Part shown: piece by piece, positions 9,449 to 16,680 of the stretch
Position numbering within the stretch: position 1 is the stretch's first letter
How the letters are laid out: every line of letters begins with the position of its first letter
Origin: Actinobacteria bacterium 13_1_20CM_4_69_9
Lineage (GTDB): Bacteria; Actinomycetota; Thermoleophilia; Gaiellales; Gaiellaceae
DNA: 26,696 nucleotides
Direction: 5' to 3'
Assembly: GCA_001920085.1 (NCBI GenBank)
Contig: MNJC01000057.1
Coordinates: forward strand, 1-26,696
Notes under the pieces: generated by a model
What the model was told of the DNA's origin: nothing
Database searches by the model: none
What the model saw: only the letters and a program-made list of their open reading frames with translations
Made by a program: the position numbers and the translations under genes

Positions 9449-10195
9449 ATGGCCGGACGAGGCTACAAAACCGAGGCCGTCGTGCTGCGGTCGTTCCGCC
9501 TCGGCGAGGCCGACCGCGTGCTGCACGTGTACACGCTCGCCAGGGGCCGAGTCGGCGCCGTCGCGAAGGGCATCCGCAAGACGAAATCCCGGTTCGGAGC
9601 GCGCCTCGAGCCGCTGTCCCACGTCGAGCTGATGCTCCACGAGGGCTCGGGCGAGCTGCAGACGGTCACCGGGGTCGAGCTGCTCCACTCGCACCACGGG
9701 GTGCGCGAGCAGCGGTATGCCCTCGGCGTCGGCCTCGTCGGCGCCGAGTCGATGCTCAGGCTCTTCACCGAGCAGGAGGCGAACCCACGCGCGTTCCAGG
9801 CGCTGACGCGCTTCCTCGAACTGCTCGACGAGCTGCCTGCCGGCCGGGGCCGGCCGGCGCTCGACCCGCTCGCGCTCTCGTTCCAGCTGAAGCTCCTGTG
9901 GCTCTCGGGCTACCTGCCGCATCTGACGAGCTGCGCCAACTGCGGGAGCGAGGACGCGCCCCTGATCGGCTACTCGGCCGCCGCGGGCGGAGCCGTGTGC
10001 GCGGCGTGCCGTGCGGGGGCGCTGGCGCTCTCTCCTGCCGGCATCGCCGGGATCGAGTCGCTGCTCGCGCGGCCGCTCGCCGAGGCCGCTGACGTCGGCA
10101 TCACCGACCGCGCCGCGCGCGACGCGCTCGCCGTCATCACCTCCGCGTACGAGTACTTCGGGAACTTCCGGCTGCGCACGCTGCGCAGCGCGTGA
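9449..10195 (+). CDS. recO: DNA repair protein RecO
   Basis: 248 residues, normal length. RecO works with RecF and RecR to load RecA on SSB-coated gapped DNA. The N-terminal OB fold begins YKTEAVVLRSFRLGEADRVL, the usual RecO opening, and includes ARGRVGAVAKGIRK. The C-terminal part has the zinc site C162-x2-C165 and C184-x2-C187 (SCANCG and CAAC). It ends with ITSAYEYFGNFRLRTLRS, similar to the usual RecO tail. It faces the OB-fold-like gene with abutting stops (TGATCA). recO near glyS and ppsR is a gene order also seen in Firmicutes, which supports the call. Confidence 0.95.
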   Translation: MAGRGYKTEAVVLRSFRLGEADRVLHVYTLARGRVGAVAKGIRKTKSRFGARLEPLSHVELMLHEGSGELQTVTGVELLHSHHGVREQRYALGVGLVGAESMLRLFTEQEANPRAFQALTRFLELLDELPAGRGRPALDPLALSFQLKLLWLSGYLPHLTSCANCGSEDAPLIGYSAAAGGAVCAACRAGALALSPAGIAGIESLLARPLAEAADVGITDRAARDALAVITSAYEYFGNFRLRTLRSA

Positions 10196-10648
10196 TCACT
10201 CGTCCGGCTTCTCGATGTCGTCCGCGACGAGCTCCTTGAACGGCTGCAGCTTCTCGAAGAGCTCGTCCGGCGGGATCTCACGCTCGACAGCGTCGCCGCC
10301 GAGCAGGTAGGGCGCCGCCTCGACCGTCGTCCGCCAGGCGACCTCGTCCGCGTCCGACGGGCCGCCTGCGCCTTCACGCGCGTCCTGGAGCGGCTCGACC
10401 GCATCGAGGTAGACGTTGGTGAAGCCGTCGCGCTCCTGCTCGTGATACTTGATCCGCGCCCGCCGTCCTTCGAGGCCCGGCAGCTTCGCGGCGATCGGCT
10501 CCTTGAACGTCGAGTACTCGTTGCCCTGGTCGTCGACGAGGACGAAGCGCGTGTTGCCGGACCTCGTCTTGAAGGCCTTGACGTCGCTCACGCGGACCTC
10601 GGTCTCGGGCACGCTGCCCGCGTACCCGTTTGCGAGGATTGCAGGCAT
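10196..10648 (-). CDS. OB-fold-like protein of unknown function
   Basis: 150 residues from ATG at 10648. A GTG at 10612 giving MPETEVRVSDVKAF is an equally good start, since it begins right at the folded part and would free some upstream DNA. Residues about 15-82 look like a five-stranded OB fold: VSDVKAFKTRSGNTRFVLVD, EYSTF, ARIKYHEQE, NVYLDAVEP. This pattern resembles single-strand nucleic-acid-binding modules. The C-terminal half is acidic and carries no known motif. Its ATG overlaps the ATG of the divergent TPR gene (CATG, 10646-10649), and its stop abuts recO's. The neighbourhood hints at nucleic-acid metabolism, but no function can be assigned. Confidence 0.7.
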   Translation of the reverse strand: MPAILANGYAGSVPETEVRVSDVKAFKTRSGNTRFVLVDDQGNEYSTFKEPIAAKLPGLEGRRARIKYHEQERDGFTNVYLDAVEPLQDAREGAGGPSDADEVAWRTTVEAAPYLLGGDAVEREIPPDELFEKLQPFKELVADDIEKPDE

Positions 10649-11329
10649 GCGGGTTCCGGAGCCCGACTTTCCGTCGTCCGCCGGGCGGCCGTTTCGTGCA
10701 CCCGATCCCGGGCTTCTGGCGCGCCGTGATGAGCTCGCGGCGGCGGCGCTCGCCGCCCGCGCGTGTCGGGTCTGGATGGCGGCGCGAGACGTCGCAGGCG
10801 GCCGCGCCTTCCTGGCCGGCGTGCTCGACCGCCCCGGCGCAGGCCGGTCGCGCTGGCGTGCGCTCGCGCTCTACGGAGAGGGCCTCCTGGCTTACTGGCA
10901 GGGCGAGATCGGCGTGTCACGTGCGCGGAACGAGGAAGCGCTCGCGATCGCCGAGGAACATGCGGACGACGAGGCGCTGGCGCTCGCCCACGTCGGTTTG
11001 AGCCGCGTGCTCCTCGAGGAGGGGGATCACGAGCGGGCGCGGGAGCACGCCCTCGCCGCGCGGCGCTTCGCCGCGCGACTCGGCACGCTCATGGGGCAGG
11101 CGCCTCTGCACATGGAGGCGCAGGTTGCGCGAGCGAGCGCTACTTCGGTGAGCTGCCGCTGTCGAGCGACCCCTACAGCCGGCTGAACGACGCCGCCGTG
11201 GCGTTGCGGAAAGGGGACCTCTCGCGAGCCGGCCGGCTGCTTGCCGAGCTCGACGACGACGAGTTCGCCGCCGACGATCGCGTCGACCTCGACTGGCTCA
11301 GGAAGCAGGTCGCGTGCGCCGTTCGCTAG
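10647..11329 (+). pseudogene. TPR-like helical repeat protein, broken by internal deletion and frame change
   Basis: Starts at ATG 10647, reading MRVPEPDFPSS. Helix pairs rich in Ala, Leu and Arg follow (WRALALYGEGLLAYWQGE, ALALAHVGLSRVLLEEGDHERA), the pattern of tetratricopeptide repeats common in actinobacterial TPR or LuxR-type proteins. Frame 3 runs to about 11120-11135 and would stop at 11186. The coherent text instead resumes in frame 2 at ERYFGELPLSSDPYSRLNDAAVALRKGD and ends at TAG 11327-11329. In homologous architectures I would expect about one and a half more repeats (around 50-60 residues) between APLHMEAQVAR and ERYF. The lesion resembles those in pyrG and the ImuB-like gene. It overlaps the GNAT start by 16 nt. 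Confidence 0.65.
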
Positions 11330-11736
11330 GGAAGGGGCTGGAGCTCGACGACGATCCGGCGCGGATCGACGTGGCGGCGGTTCACGACTTCCTCGCCAAC
11401 CAGTCGTACTGGGCGGAAGGGCGCCCGTACGACGTCGTCGAGCGTCTCGTCCGCGAAGCGCAGCGCGTCGTCGGCGCCTATGACGGCGGCCGGCAGGTCG
11501 GCTTCGCGAGGGCGTTCACCGACGGCGTCTCGCTCGTGTACCTCGCCGACGTCTACGTGCTGCCGGAGTATCGAGGCCGAGGGCTCGGCGTCGAGCTCGT
11601 GCGCGAGATGGTCGAGCGCGGGCCGTATGCAGACATTCGCTGGGTGCTGCACACGCGCGACGCGCATCGCCTGTACGGCAAGTTCCGCTTCGACCGGCCG
11701 TCGGAGCGGCTGATGGAGCGCTACCACCGGGGCTAG
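11314..11736 (+). CDS. GNAT family N-acetyltransferase
   Basis: 140 residues from GTG 11314, which lies inside the end of the TPR gene. The acetyl-CoA pyrophosphate loop is clear: VYVLPEYRGRGLGVELVREM (the R/Q-x2-G-x-G/A motif). It is preceded by a beta-bulge strand GFARAFTDGVSLVYLADV and followed by LHTRDAHRLYGKFRF, the usual motif B with the Tyr general acid. It should transfer acetyl from acetyl-CoA to an amine; the substrate is unknown. N-terminal DDDPARIDVAAVHDFL and YWAEGRPYDVVERL match a common subgroup of uncharacterised GNATs. The stop overlaps that of glyS as CTAG. Confidence 0.9.
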   Translation: MRRSLGKGLELDDDPARIDVAAVHDFLANQSYWAEGRPYDVVERLVREAQRVVGAYDGGRQVGFARAFTDGVSLVYLADVYVLPEYRGRGLGVELVREMVERGPYADIRWVLHTRDAHRLYGKFRFDRPSERLMERYHRG

Positions 11737-13091
11737 TCGCCTTTCGGCGTCTTCCAGTCTCGCTCGAGCGCGTCGTCGAGCCACGCGCGCACGCCGCCGA
11801 TCGGAAGCCGCTCCTGCGCGAGGGAGTCCCGGTCGCGCACCGTCACGGTGTCGTCGGAGAGCGTCTGCTCGTCGATCGTGAACGCCCAGGGCGTGCCGAT
11901 CTCGTCCTGCCGCCGATAGCGGCGGCCGATCGCCCCGTTGTCGTCGTACTCGACGCTCCGACGCTTGCGCAGCTCCTCGTACAATGTGCGCGCCTTCGAG
12001 ACCATGCCTTCGTCCTTCGCGATCAGCGGGAGGATCGCAGCCGTCACCGGCGCGATCTCCGGATGCAGGCGGAGGACCGTGCGCTCGCGCTCGCCGACGA
12101 CCTCCTCGTCGTAGGCGTCGACCAGCATGGCGACGATGATCCGCTCGAGGCTGACGGCGGGCTCGATCACGTGCGGCACGTAGCGCTCGCCGTCCGGGCC
12201 GACGTACTCGAGCTTCGTCGTCGAGTACTCCGTGTGGCGCGTCAGGTCGAAGTCGCCGCGGTTCGCCACGCCCTCCAGCTCGGACCACCCGATCGGGTAC
12301 TCGTACTCGATGTCGCTCGTCCCGCGGGAGTAGTGCGAGCGTTCCTCGGGCCCGTGCTCGCGGACCCGTAGCCTGCTGCGCCGCAGGCCGTAGCGGAGGT
12401 ACCAGCCGAGCCGCTCGTCGATCCAGTACCGGTACCAGCGGTCGGAATCGGGCGGCGCAACGAAGAACTCCATCTCCATCTGCTCGAACTCGCGCACGCG
12501 GAACAGGAAGTTCCCGGGCGTGATCTCGTTCCGGAACGAGCGGCCGATCTGCGCGATGCCGAACGGCGGGCGCCGGCGCGCGATCTGCAGCACGTTCTTG
12601 AAGTTGATGAAGATGCCCTGCGCCGTCTCGGGCCGCAGGAATGCGCGTGAGCCGGAGTCCTCGACGGGCCCGACCGTCGTCTGGAACATCAGGTTGAACT
12701 GGCGCGGCTCGGTGAGGTCGCACTCCGAGAACTCGCCCGGATGCTTGCTCGGCTTGCGGCCGCATTGCGAGTCCTCGAGCTTGTCCGCGCGGAAGCGCAG
12801 CTTGCACGTGCGGCAGTCGACGAGCGGGTCGGTGAATCCCTCGACGTGGCCCGACGCCTCCCACACGCGCGGATGCAGGATCACCGCCGAGTCGAGGGCG
12901 ACGATGTCGTCCCGCTCGAGCACCATCGCCTCGAACCAGCGCTGGCGGATGTTGTTCTTCAGCAGCACGCCGTAGTGCCCGTAGTCGTACGTCGACCCGA
13001 GACCGCCGTAGATCTCGGAGGACGGGAAGACGAAGCCGCGCCGCCGCGACAGCGACACGATCTGGTCCATCGTGACCGTCTCCACCGCCAT
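11733..13091 (-). CDS. glyS: Glycyl-tRNA synthetase, single-chain class II type
   Basis: 452 residues, the size of the alpha2-type bacterial/eukaryotic GlyRS (about 460 in actinobacteria), not the alpha2beta2 form. It charges tRNA-Gly. The N-terminus reads IVSLSRRRGFVFPSSEIYGGLGSTYDYGHYG, with class II motif 1 following. Motif 2 includes FGIAQIGRSFRNEI, then FRVREFEQMEMEFF, and motif 3 is VIEPAVSLERIIVAMLVDAY. Cysteines in DCRTCKLRF and around SQCG and SECDLTE form a probable zinc insertion. The C-terminal anticodon-binding domain runs from about residue 345 to the end. The ATG at 13091 is preceded by a candidate -10. The stop overlaps the GNAT stop. Confidence 0.97.
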   Translation of the reverse strand: MAVETVTMDQIVSLSRRRGFVFPSSEIYGGLGSTYDYGHYGVLLKNNIRQRWFEAMVLERDDIVALDSAVILHPRVWEASGHVEGFTDPLVDCRTCKLRFRADKLEDSQCGRKPSKHPGEFSECDLTEPRQFNLMFQTTVGPVEDSGSRAFLRPETAQGIFINFKNVLQIARRRPPFGIAQIGRSFRNEITPGNFLFRVREFEQMEMEFFVAPPDSDRWYRYWIDERLGWYLRYGLRRSRLRVREHGPEERSHYSRGTSDIEYEYPIGWSELEGVANRGDFDLTRHTEYSTTKLEYVGPDGERYVPHVIEPAVSLERIIVAMLVDAYDEEVVGERERTVLRLHPEIAPVTAAILPLIAKDEGMVSKARTLYEELRKRRSVEYDDNGAIGRRYRRQDEIGTPWAFTIDEQTLSDDTVTVRDRDSLAQERLPIGGVRAWLDDALERDWKTPKGD

Positions 13092-13099
13092 GAAGCAGG

Positions 13100-13105
13100 A
13101 CGTTA
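13100..13105 (-). promoter_or_regulatory. -10 hexamer TAACGT for glyS
   Basis: On the minus strand TAACGT lies 8 nt before the glyS ATG, predicting a leader of about 2 nt. No T-box or other riboswitch-like leader is visible in the 72 bp between glyS and the next gene. Confidence 0.4.
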
Positions 13106-13163
13106 TCGACCAGCGCCAGCGAGAGCTCAGGCGTTGCGTTGCACAGGATGGGGTTGAGACGAC

Positions 13164-13382
13164 CTAGCGGATTGCGGCCGCCACAGATCCCTCGGGAAGT
13201 TTCGCGAGCGCCTGGCGATAGCACGAGACGGGATACGTGTTGTCGATGCGTCCGTCGCTCCAGTCGGAGAGCACGCGAGATCCGCACGACGGCGTCGCAC
13301 CGGCTGCGCCGGTGTAGGCGAGCGTCACCACGCCGACGGCCATGGCGACGAAAAAGAGCAGGCGACAGCACCCCTGGCCCAT
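13164..13382 (-). CDS. Small secreted protein of unknown function
   Basis: 72 residues from ATG 13382 to TAG 13166-13164. There is a clear signal peptide: MGQGCCRLLFFVAMAVGVV with an AGATPSC cleavage region around residue 29. The mature part is only about 43 residues: SCGSRVLSDWSDGRIDNTYPVSCYRQALAKLPEG. I recognise this CGxRVLxDWxDGRIDxTYPVxCYRxAL pattern as recurring in small extracytoplasmic proteins of Thermoleophilia, though it has no function. Two Cys in the mature chain could form a disulfide. It is divergent from ppsR across an 79-bp region holding phased direct repeats. Confidence 0.7.
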   Translation of the reverse strand: MGQGCCRLLFFVAMAVGVVTLAYTGAAGATPSCGSRVLSDWSDGRIDNTYPVSCYRQALAKLPEGSVAAAIR

Positions 13383-13418
13383 AAGAAGAGGGTGCCCGTC
13401 GTCTGTGAAGGGAAACCC

Positions 13419-13445
13419 AAGAAGCGCTAAGAAGTTCCTAAGAAC
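13419..13445. repeat. Three phased direct repeats between a secreted-protein gene and ppsR (candidate operator)
   Basis: AAGAA cores begin at 13419, 13429 and 13440, i.e. 10 and 11 bp apart, one helical turn each. On the minus strand they read TTCTTAG-N4-TTCTTAG-N3-TTCTTGG. This 7+4 spacing is the geometry of OmpR/PhoB-type response-regulator sites. They sit 17-43 bp upstream of the ppsR start. No regulator can be named. Confidence 0.5.
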
Positions 13446-13449
13446 CGAT

Positions 13450-13455
13450 TAGCCT
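13450..13455 (+). promoter_or_regulatory. -10 hexamer TAGCCT for ppsR
   Basis: TAGCCT ends exactly 6 nt before the GTG at 13462, predicting a leaderless mRNA. It lies immediately downstream of the phased repeats, which would cover the -35 zone; this fits control by a DNA-binding regulator in place of a good -35 box. Confidence 0.55.
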
Positions 13456-13461
13456 GGAAAC

Positions 13462-14286
13462 GTGCCGGTTGAGCTGCACATCGTCTCCGACTCCACGGGC
13501 GAGACGGCCGCGCGCCTCGTACAGGCGCTGGAGGCGCAATTCCCCGATCAGGAGTTCGAGGAGGTGCGGCATGCCCGCTGCGAGACGATCGCCGACCTCG
13601 AGCGCGCGGTCGCGTCTGCGCGCGGACACGCCGCGGTCGTCGTGTACACGCTCGTCGACAAGGAGATGCGCGACGCGATGCGCCGTCTCTGCCGTCGCGC
13701 GCGGGTCCATTACTGCGACCTGCTCGGTCATCCGATCGACGCCGTTGCGCGCGTCTCCGGCCAGGCAGCGCGCATGACCCCCGGCTCGCGCGCGCCGCTC
13801 ACCCCTGCCTACTTCCGCCGCATCGAGGCGATGGAGTTCGCCGTGAAGTACGACGACGGCGTGGGGGCGGGGCTCGACGAGGCGGACATCGTCCTCGTCG
13901 GCGTCTCACGCACGTCGAAGACGCCACTGTCCATCTACCTCGGCTATCTCGGCCACAAGGTGGCGAACGTCCCGGTCGTGAAGGGGATCGCACCGCCGAA
14001 GGAGCTGTTCGAGCTCGACCCCGTGAAGATCGTCGGCCTCACGATCAACGCCGACCGCCTCGCGGACATCCGCCGCGCGCGTGTGCGCAACCTCGGCGCG
14101 AACAACCGGCGCTATGCGGAGCTGGCGGAGGTCTACGACGAGCTGGAGGAGGCTGCAGCCGTCCAGCGGCGGCTCGGCTGTCCCGTGATCGACATCTCGG
14201 AGCTCTCGATCGAGGAGACGGCCCAACAGATTCTGCGCACCGTCGAGAGCCGGCGGGCCGAGGCGGCTTCGATGCGCGCCTCGTGA
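13462..14286 (+). CDS. ppsR: Pyruvate,phosphate dikinase regulatory protein (DUF299 kinase/phosphorylase)
   Basis: 274 residues, GTG start. This bifunctional enzyme inactivates PPDK by ADP-dependent phosphorylation of a Thr next to its catalytic His, and reactivates it by phosphate-dependent removal. Family marks: N-terminal ELHIVSDSTGETAARLV; HYCDLLGHPIDAV; EFAVKYDDG; the P-loop GVSRTSKTPLSIYL (G147-S153 region); ANVPVVKGIAPPKELF; and VGLTINADRLADIR. The target ppdK lies 2.5 kb downstream on the same strand, with both the Thr and the His present. The stop overlaps the GTG of a small membrane-protein gene (GTGA). Confidence 0.96.
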   Translation: MPVELHIVSDSTGETAARLVQALEAQFPDQEFEEVRHARCETIADLERAVASARGHAAVVVYTLVDKEMRDAMRRLCRRARVHYCDLLGHPIDAVARVSGQAARMTPGSRAPLTPAYFRRIEAMEFAVKYDDGVGAGLDEADIVLVGVSRTSKTPLSIYLGYLGHKVANVPVVKGIAPPKELFELDPVKIVGLTINADRLADIRRARVRNLGANNRRYAELAEVYDELEEAAAVQRRLGCPVIDISELSIEETAQQILRTVESRRAEAASMRAS

Positions 14287-14441
14287 GGCCCAAGCCGCCC
14301 GTTCCCTGGTGGCGGTGGGCCCTCTGGTGGGCGACGCTCGGGGTCGCGCTCGTCCTCTTCTACGTCGTCCTGACGCCGCTCTGGCTCGGGCTCCGCGGCC
14401 TCGCGTGGCTTGCGGAGCTCAGGGCTAGGCAAAGAAGATAG
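14283..14441 (+). CDS. 52-residue membrane protein coupled to ppsR
   Basis: GTG at 14283 overlaps the ppsR stop (GTGA), and the frame ends at TAG 14439-14441. The protein begins MRPKPPVPWWRWALWWATLG. A single hydrophobic helix covers about residues 12-40 (WALWWATLGVALVLFYVVL then TPLWLGL), ending in a basic tail ARQRR. The Trp-rich interface next to the membrane and the basic end predict a one-pass, or at most hairpin, inner-membrane protein. The 4-nt overlap strongly suggests co-translation with ppsR. The function is unknown. The frame fills the gap before the next promoter exactly. Confidence 0.65.
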   Translation: MRPKPPVPWWRWALWWATLGVALVLFYVVLTPLWLGLRGLAWLAELRARQRR

Positions 14442-14454
14442 AGATAGCTATACT
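14426..14454 (+). promoter_or_regulatory. Sigma70-type promoter for the secreted protease
   Basis: -10 TATACT (14449-14454) is the best TATAAT match in the window. A -35-like TAGGCA (14426-14431) lies 17 bp upstream, matching TTGACA at 4 of 6 positions. The predicted start near 14461 leaves a leader of about 46 nt with ribosome binding site GGGGAGG (14494-14500), 6 nt before TTG 14507. This is a leadered gene, unlike most neighbours. Confidence 0.6.
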
Positions 14455-14506
14455 CGGGCGCGCTGCGGCGAGGGCTCGCGGCCACCGTCAACCGGGGAGG
14501 ACCATC

Positions 14507-15376
14507 TTGCGCAGGTTCACGGCGCTCTTTGCGCTGCTCGCAGCCGTGCTCGTGCTCGGGGCTGTGCCCGCGGGCGCGATCACCGGCAACTACACCGACG
14601 ACACGATCCATCCCTACGTGGGACTGATCGCCTTCTACGACAAGGACGACGTCTTCACGCACCGCTGCTCCGGCTCACTGCTCACGCCCACCGTGTTCCT
14701 GACGGCGGGGCACTGCACCGACGCGACGACGGGGGCGACGCACGCTCGCATCTGGTTCCAGCAGGACGCCGGCGTCGGCTTCGACGGCACGAACCCCGCG
14801 CCCAGCGGCTATCCCGTGTCGAGCGACGTGACGTCGAGCCACCTCTACAACTACGGCTATCCCTTCGGCTTCCCCGACACGCACGACGTCGGGATCGTGA
14901 TCCTCGACAAGCCGATCGCGGTGGGCGACGAGGGATTCGTCGGTGGCTTTGCCTCACTGGCGTCAGTCGGTTCGCTCGACCGGCTCGCGACGAAGCGCGG
15001 CCAGCAGGACGTGACGTTCACGGCGTCGGGCTACGGGCTGTCGCTGTCGAACCCGGTGAAAACGGTGTCGTTCCGCAAGCGGCTGATGGCGACAGAGCAG
15101 CTGATCAACCTCAGGAGCCACCTGACGGACGGCTTCAACATCCAGACGACCGCCAACCCCGGCAACGGGAAGGGCGGAACATGCGGCGGCGACTCCGGCG
15201 GACCGCTGCTCTACGACTCCACGAACACCATCGTTGCCGTGAACTCCTTCGGCCTGAACCAGTGGTGCCGCGGCAACGACTTCATGTACCGGGTCGACCA
15301 GGCTGCGGTGCAGGCATGGATTCGCGCGACGATCGGCGAGGCCCAGTGGAGCCTCGTGCGCGTCGCGAATCTCTAG
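14507..15376 (+). CDS. Secreted trypsin-like serine protease (S1 family)
   Basis: 289 residues starting at TTG, chosen because GGGGAGG is 6 nt upstream and the signal peptide begins there (MRRFTALFALLAAVLVLGAV, cleavage near AGA-IT, residue 24). The S1 catalytic triad is complete: H69 in LTAGHC, D127 in DTHDVGIVIL, S230 in CGGDSGGPLL. Disulfide-type cysteines are present (C54 with C70, and C226 with the Cys in NQWCRGND). The pocket region around SFGLNQWCRGNDFMYRV does not clearly define specificity. It is exported and probably degrades extracellular protein. It has its own promoter, and a strong hairpin follows the stop, so it is probably monocistronic. Confidence 0.93.
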   Translation: MRRFTALFALLAAVLVLGAVPAGAITGNYTDDTIHPYVGLIAFYDKDDVFTHRCSGSLLTPTVFLTAGHCTDATTGATHARIWFQQDAGVGFDGTNPAPSGYPVSSDVTSSHLYNYGYPFGFPDTHDVGIVILDKPIAVGDEGFVGGFASLASVGSLDRLATKRGQQDVTFTASGYGLSLSNPVKTVSFRKRLMATEQLINLRSHLTDGFNIQTTANPGNGKGGTCGGDSGGPLLYDSTNTIVAVNSFGLNQWCRGNDFMYRVDQAAVQAWIRATIGEAQWSLVRVANL

Positions 15377-15392
15377 GTAGAAGCCCACCTAG
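15373..15392 (+). repeat. 6-bp inverted repeat over the protease stop codon
   Basis: CTAGGT (15373-15378) and ACCTAG (15387-15392) are perfect inverted arms around an 8-nt loop; the first arm contains the TAG stop. It lies just ahead of the larger hairpin and may contribute to transcript end stability. It could be chance. Confidence 0.35.
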
Positions 15393-15394
15393 AA

Positions 15395-15429
15395 GGCGGG
15401 CGGCCCCAACTCCCCCGGGGCCGCTCGCC
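15395..15429 (+). terminator. 13-bp GC hairpin after the protease gene
   Basis: Arms 15395-15407 and 15417-15429 pair over 13 bp with one G-T, around a 9-nt loop (AACTCCCCC). No T-tract follows, which is common for terminators in GC-rich actinobacteria. It is the only strong terminator-like hairpin I found in the window. Confidence 0.6.
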
Positions 15430-15450
15430 GTCTCGTGGCAGGCTCTGCGG

Positions 15451-16014
15451 GTGGTTCGCGTGGCGATCGAGCCGTACTCGGAACGATGGGCGCGGGACTT
15501 CGCGCGGCTCGCGCGGCGACTCCGGTCGGTGCTCGGGGAGCATGCGCTGCGCATCGACCACATCGGCTCGACGGCCGTCCCGGGATTGGCCGCAAAGGAT
15601 CGGATCGACGTGCAGGTCGCCGTTGCGGACCTGGCCGATGCGAATCCGCTCGGCGGCGCCGGCTTCGTCGAGCTCGGCCCGGTCGAGGATCATCGCCCGC
15701 CCGGCTCGGACACCGGCAGCGACGATTGGCAGAAGCGCTTTTTCCAGACGGACGAGGGCGAGCGCCGGGGAAACGTGCACGTACGCGTCGAGGGGCGAGC
15801 GAACCACCGCTACGCGCTCTTGTTCCGCGACTATCTCCGCGAGCATTCCGCGGCCGCTGCCGCGTACGCGGAGCTGAAGCGGCGCCTTGCGGCAGAGCTT
15901 CGCGACGTTCGGCGATACGCAGAGGTCAAGGACCCGGCGTGTGATCTGATCATGGTCGCTGCGGAGGAGTGGGCAGCGGCGACGGCGTGGCGGCCTGGAC
16001 CGAGCGACGGGTGA
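15451..16014 (+). CDS. GrpB family (UPF0157) nucleotidyltransferase-like protein
   Basis: 187 residues from GTG 15451; a GTG at 15460 is an alternative that would start MAIEPYSERW. Family marks: VAIEPYSERWARDFARL, then RIDHIGSTAVPGLAAKDRIDVQVAVAD, the GS-x10-D-x-D/Q nucleotidyltransferase-like signature, and HVHV(R)-type HVRVEG followed by LLFRDYLREHSAAAAAYAELKRRLA. The fold is that of minimal nucleotidyltransferases; the biological role of GrpB proteins is not established. Length is standard. Its stop abuts that of peptidase E (TGATCA). Confidence 0.88.
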   Translation: MVRVAIEPYSERWARDFARLARRLRSVLGEHALRIDHIGSTAVPGLAAKDRIDVQVAVADLADANPLGGAGFVELGPVEDHRPPGSDTGSDDWQKRFFQTDEGERRGNVHVRVEGRANHRYALLFRDYLREHSAAAAAYAELKRRLAAELRDVRRYAEVKDPACDLIMVAAEEWAAATAWRPGPSDG

Positions 16015-16671
16015 TCAGAGAGGACGCGCCTCGAGCGGCTGCTCGCCGTCCGGCGTGACGCGATACGCCGTCGCGCCCTCGCGCGAGCTGACGACCTCCC
16101 GGAGCTCGGTGCCGGCGAAGTGCACGCCGACGTCGTCGTCGGCGGCGATGCCGGGCTCGAGCCCGCCGGCGACCAGCTGGGTGTAGACGGGCCGTCGCCG
16201 CTCCTCGCCGTCGTAGTGCGGGCATGCGCTGCCGGGGAGGAAGCCGAGGCACTCCATCGCCGCGAGCTGCGGGCCGAAGGAGTCGGTCACGCCCTGAGCG
16301 AACCAGCAGATCATTCCGGCGCTCCAGCCGGTGAGGAGGATTCCCTCCTGCCACGCCTCGCGCAGGATCGCGTCGAAGCCGTGCACCCGCCAGACGGCAA
16401 GCGCGTTCGCGGTGTTGCCGCCCGACACGAGGACGACGTCGTGCGCGAGCGTAAGCGCTCGCAGGTCGGCCGGCGGCCACGGGAAGAAGCTCAGGTGCGC
16501 GAGCTCTGCGCGCCCGCGTAGGCGCTCGTACCAGCCGACGATGCCGGATGCGTTCTCCGCGCTCGCCGTCGGGACATAGAGGATGCGCCTGCCGCGCGCG
16601 AGCTCGAGGGCGTGGTCGAGGAGCGCGTCGTCGGGGTAGCCGCCCATCCCGAGGATCTGGGGCTCGGGCAT
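16015..16671 (-). CDS. Peptidase E-like protein (S51 family, class I amidotransferase fold)
   Basis: 218 residues, ATG at 16671. S51 enzymes such as PepE cleave Asp-X dipeptides; cyanophycinase belongs to the same family. The nucleophile elbow is G-W-S117-A-G-M, a histidine follows in CPHYDGEER (H152), and the strand YVPTASAE and loop LVSGGNTANALAVW are typical of this family. Length fits PepE-type members (about 220-235). The substrate may be an aspartyl dipeptide or another peptide, since many actinobacterial homologues are uncharacterised. It is divergent from ppdK. Confidence 0.85.
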   Translation of the reverse strand: MPEPQILGMGGYPDDALLDHALELARGRRILYVPTASAENASGIVGWYERLRGRAELAHLSFFPWPPADLRALTLAHDVVLVSGGNTANALAVWRVHGFDAILREAWQEGILLTGWSAGMICWFAQGVTDSFGPQLAAMECLGFLPGSACPHYDGEERRRPVYTQLVAGGLEPGIAADDDVGVHFAGTELREVVSSREGATAYRVTPDGEQPLEARPL

Positions 16672-16680
16672 GAGCCTCGA

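Noticed and set aside
13092..13163. Possible T-box or leader element upstream of glyS
   Set aside because: Only 72 bp, no T-box consensus or hairpin set visible, and a -10-like hexamer lies almost at the start codon.
11326..13371. 681-codon minus-strand frame across glyS
   Set aside because: Arg/Ala/Gly-rich shadow in another frame; glyS in the neighbouring frame is a full recognised enzyme.
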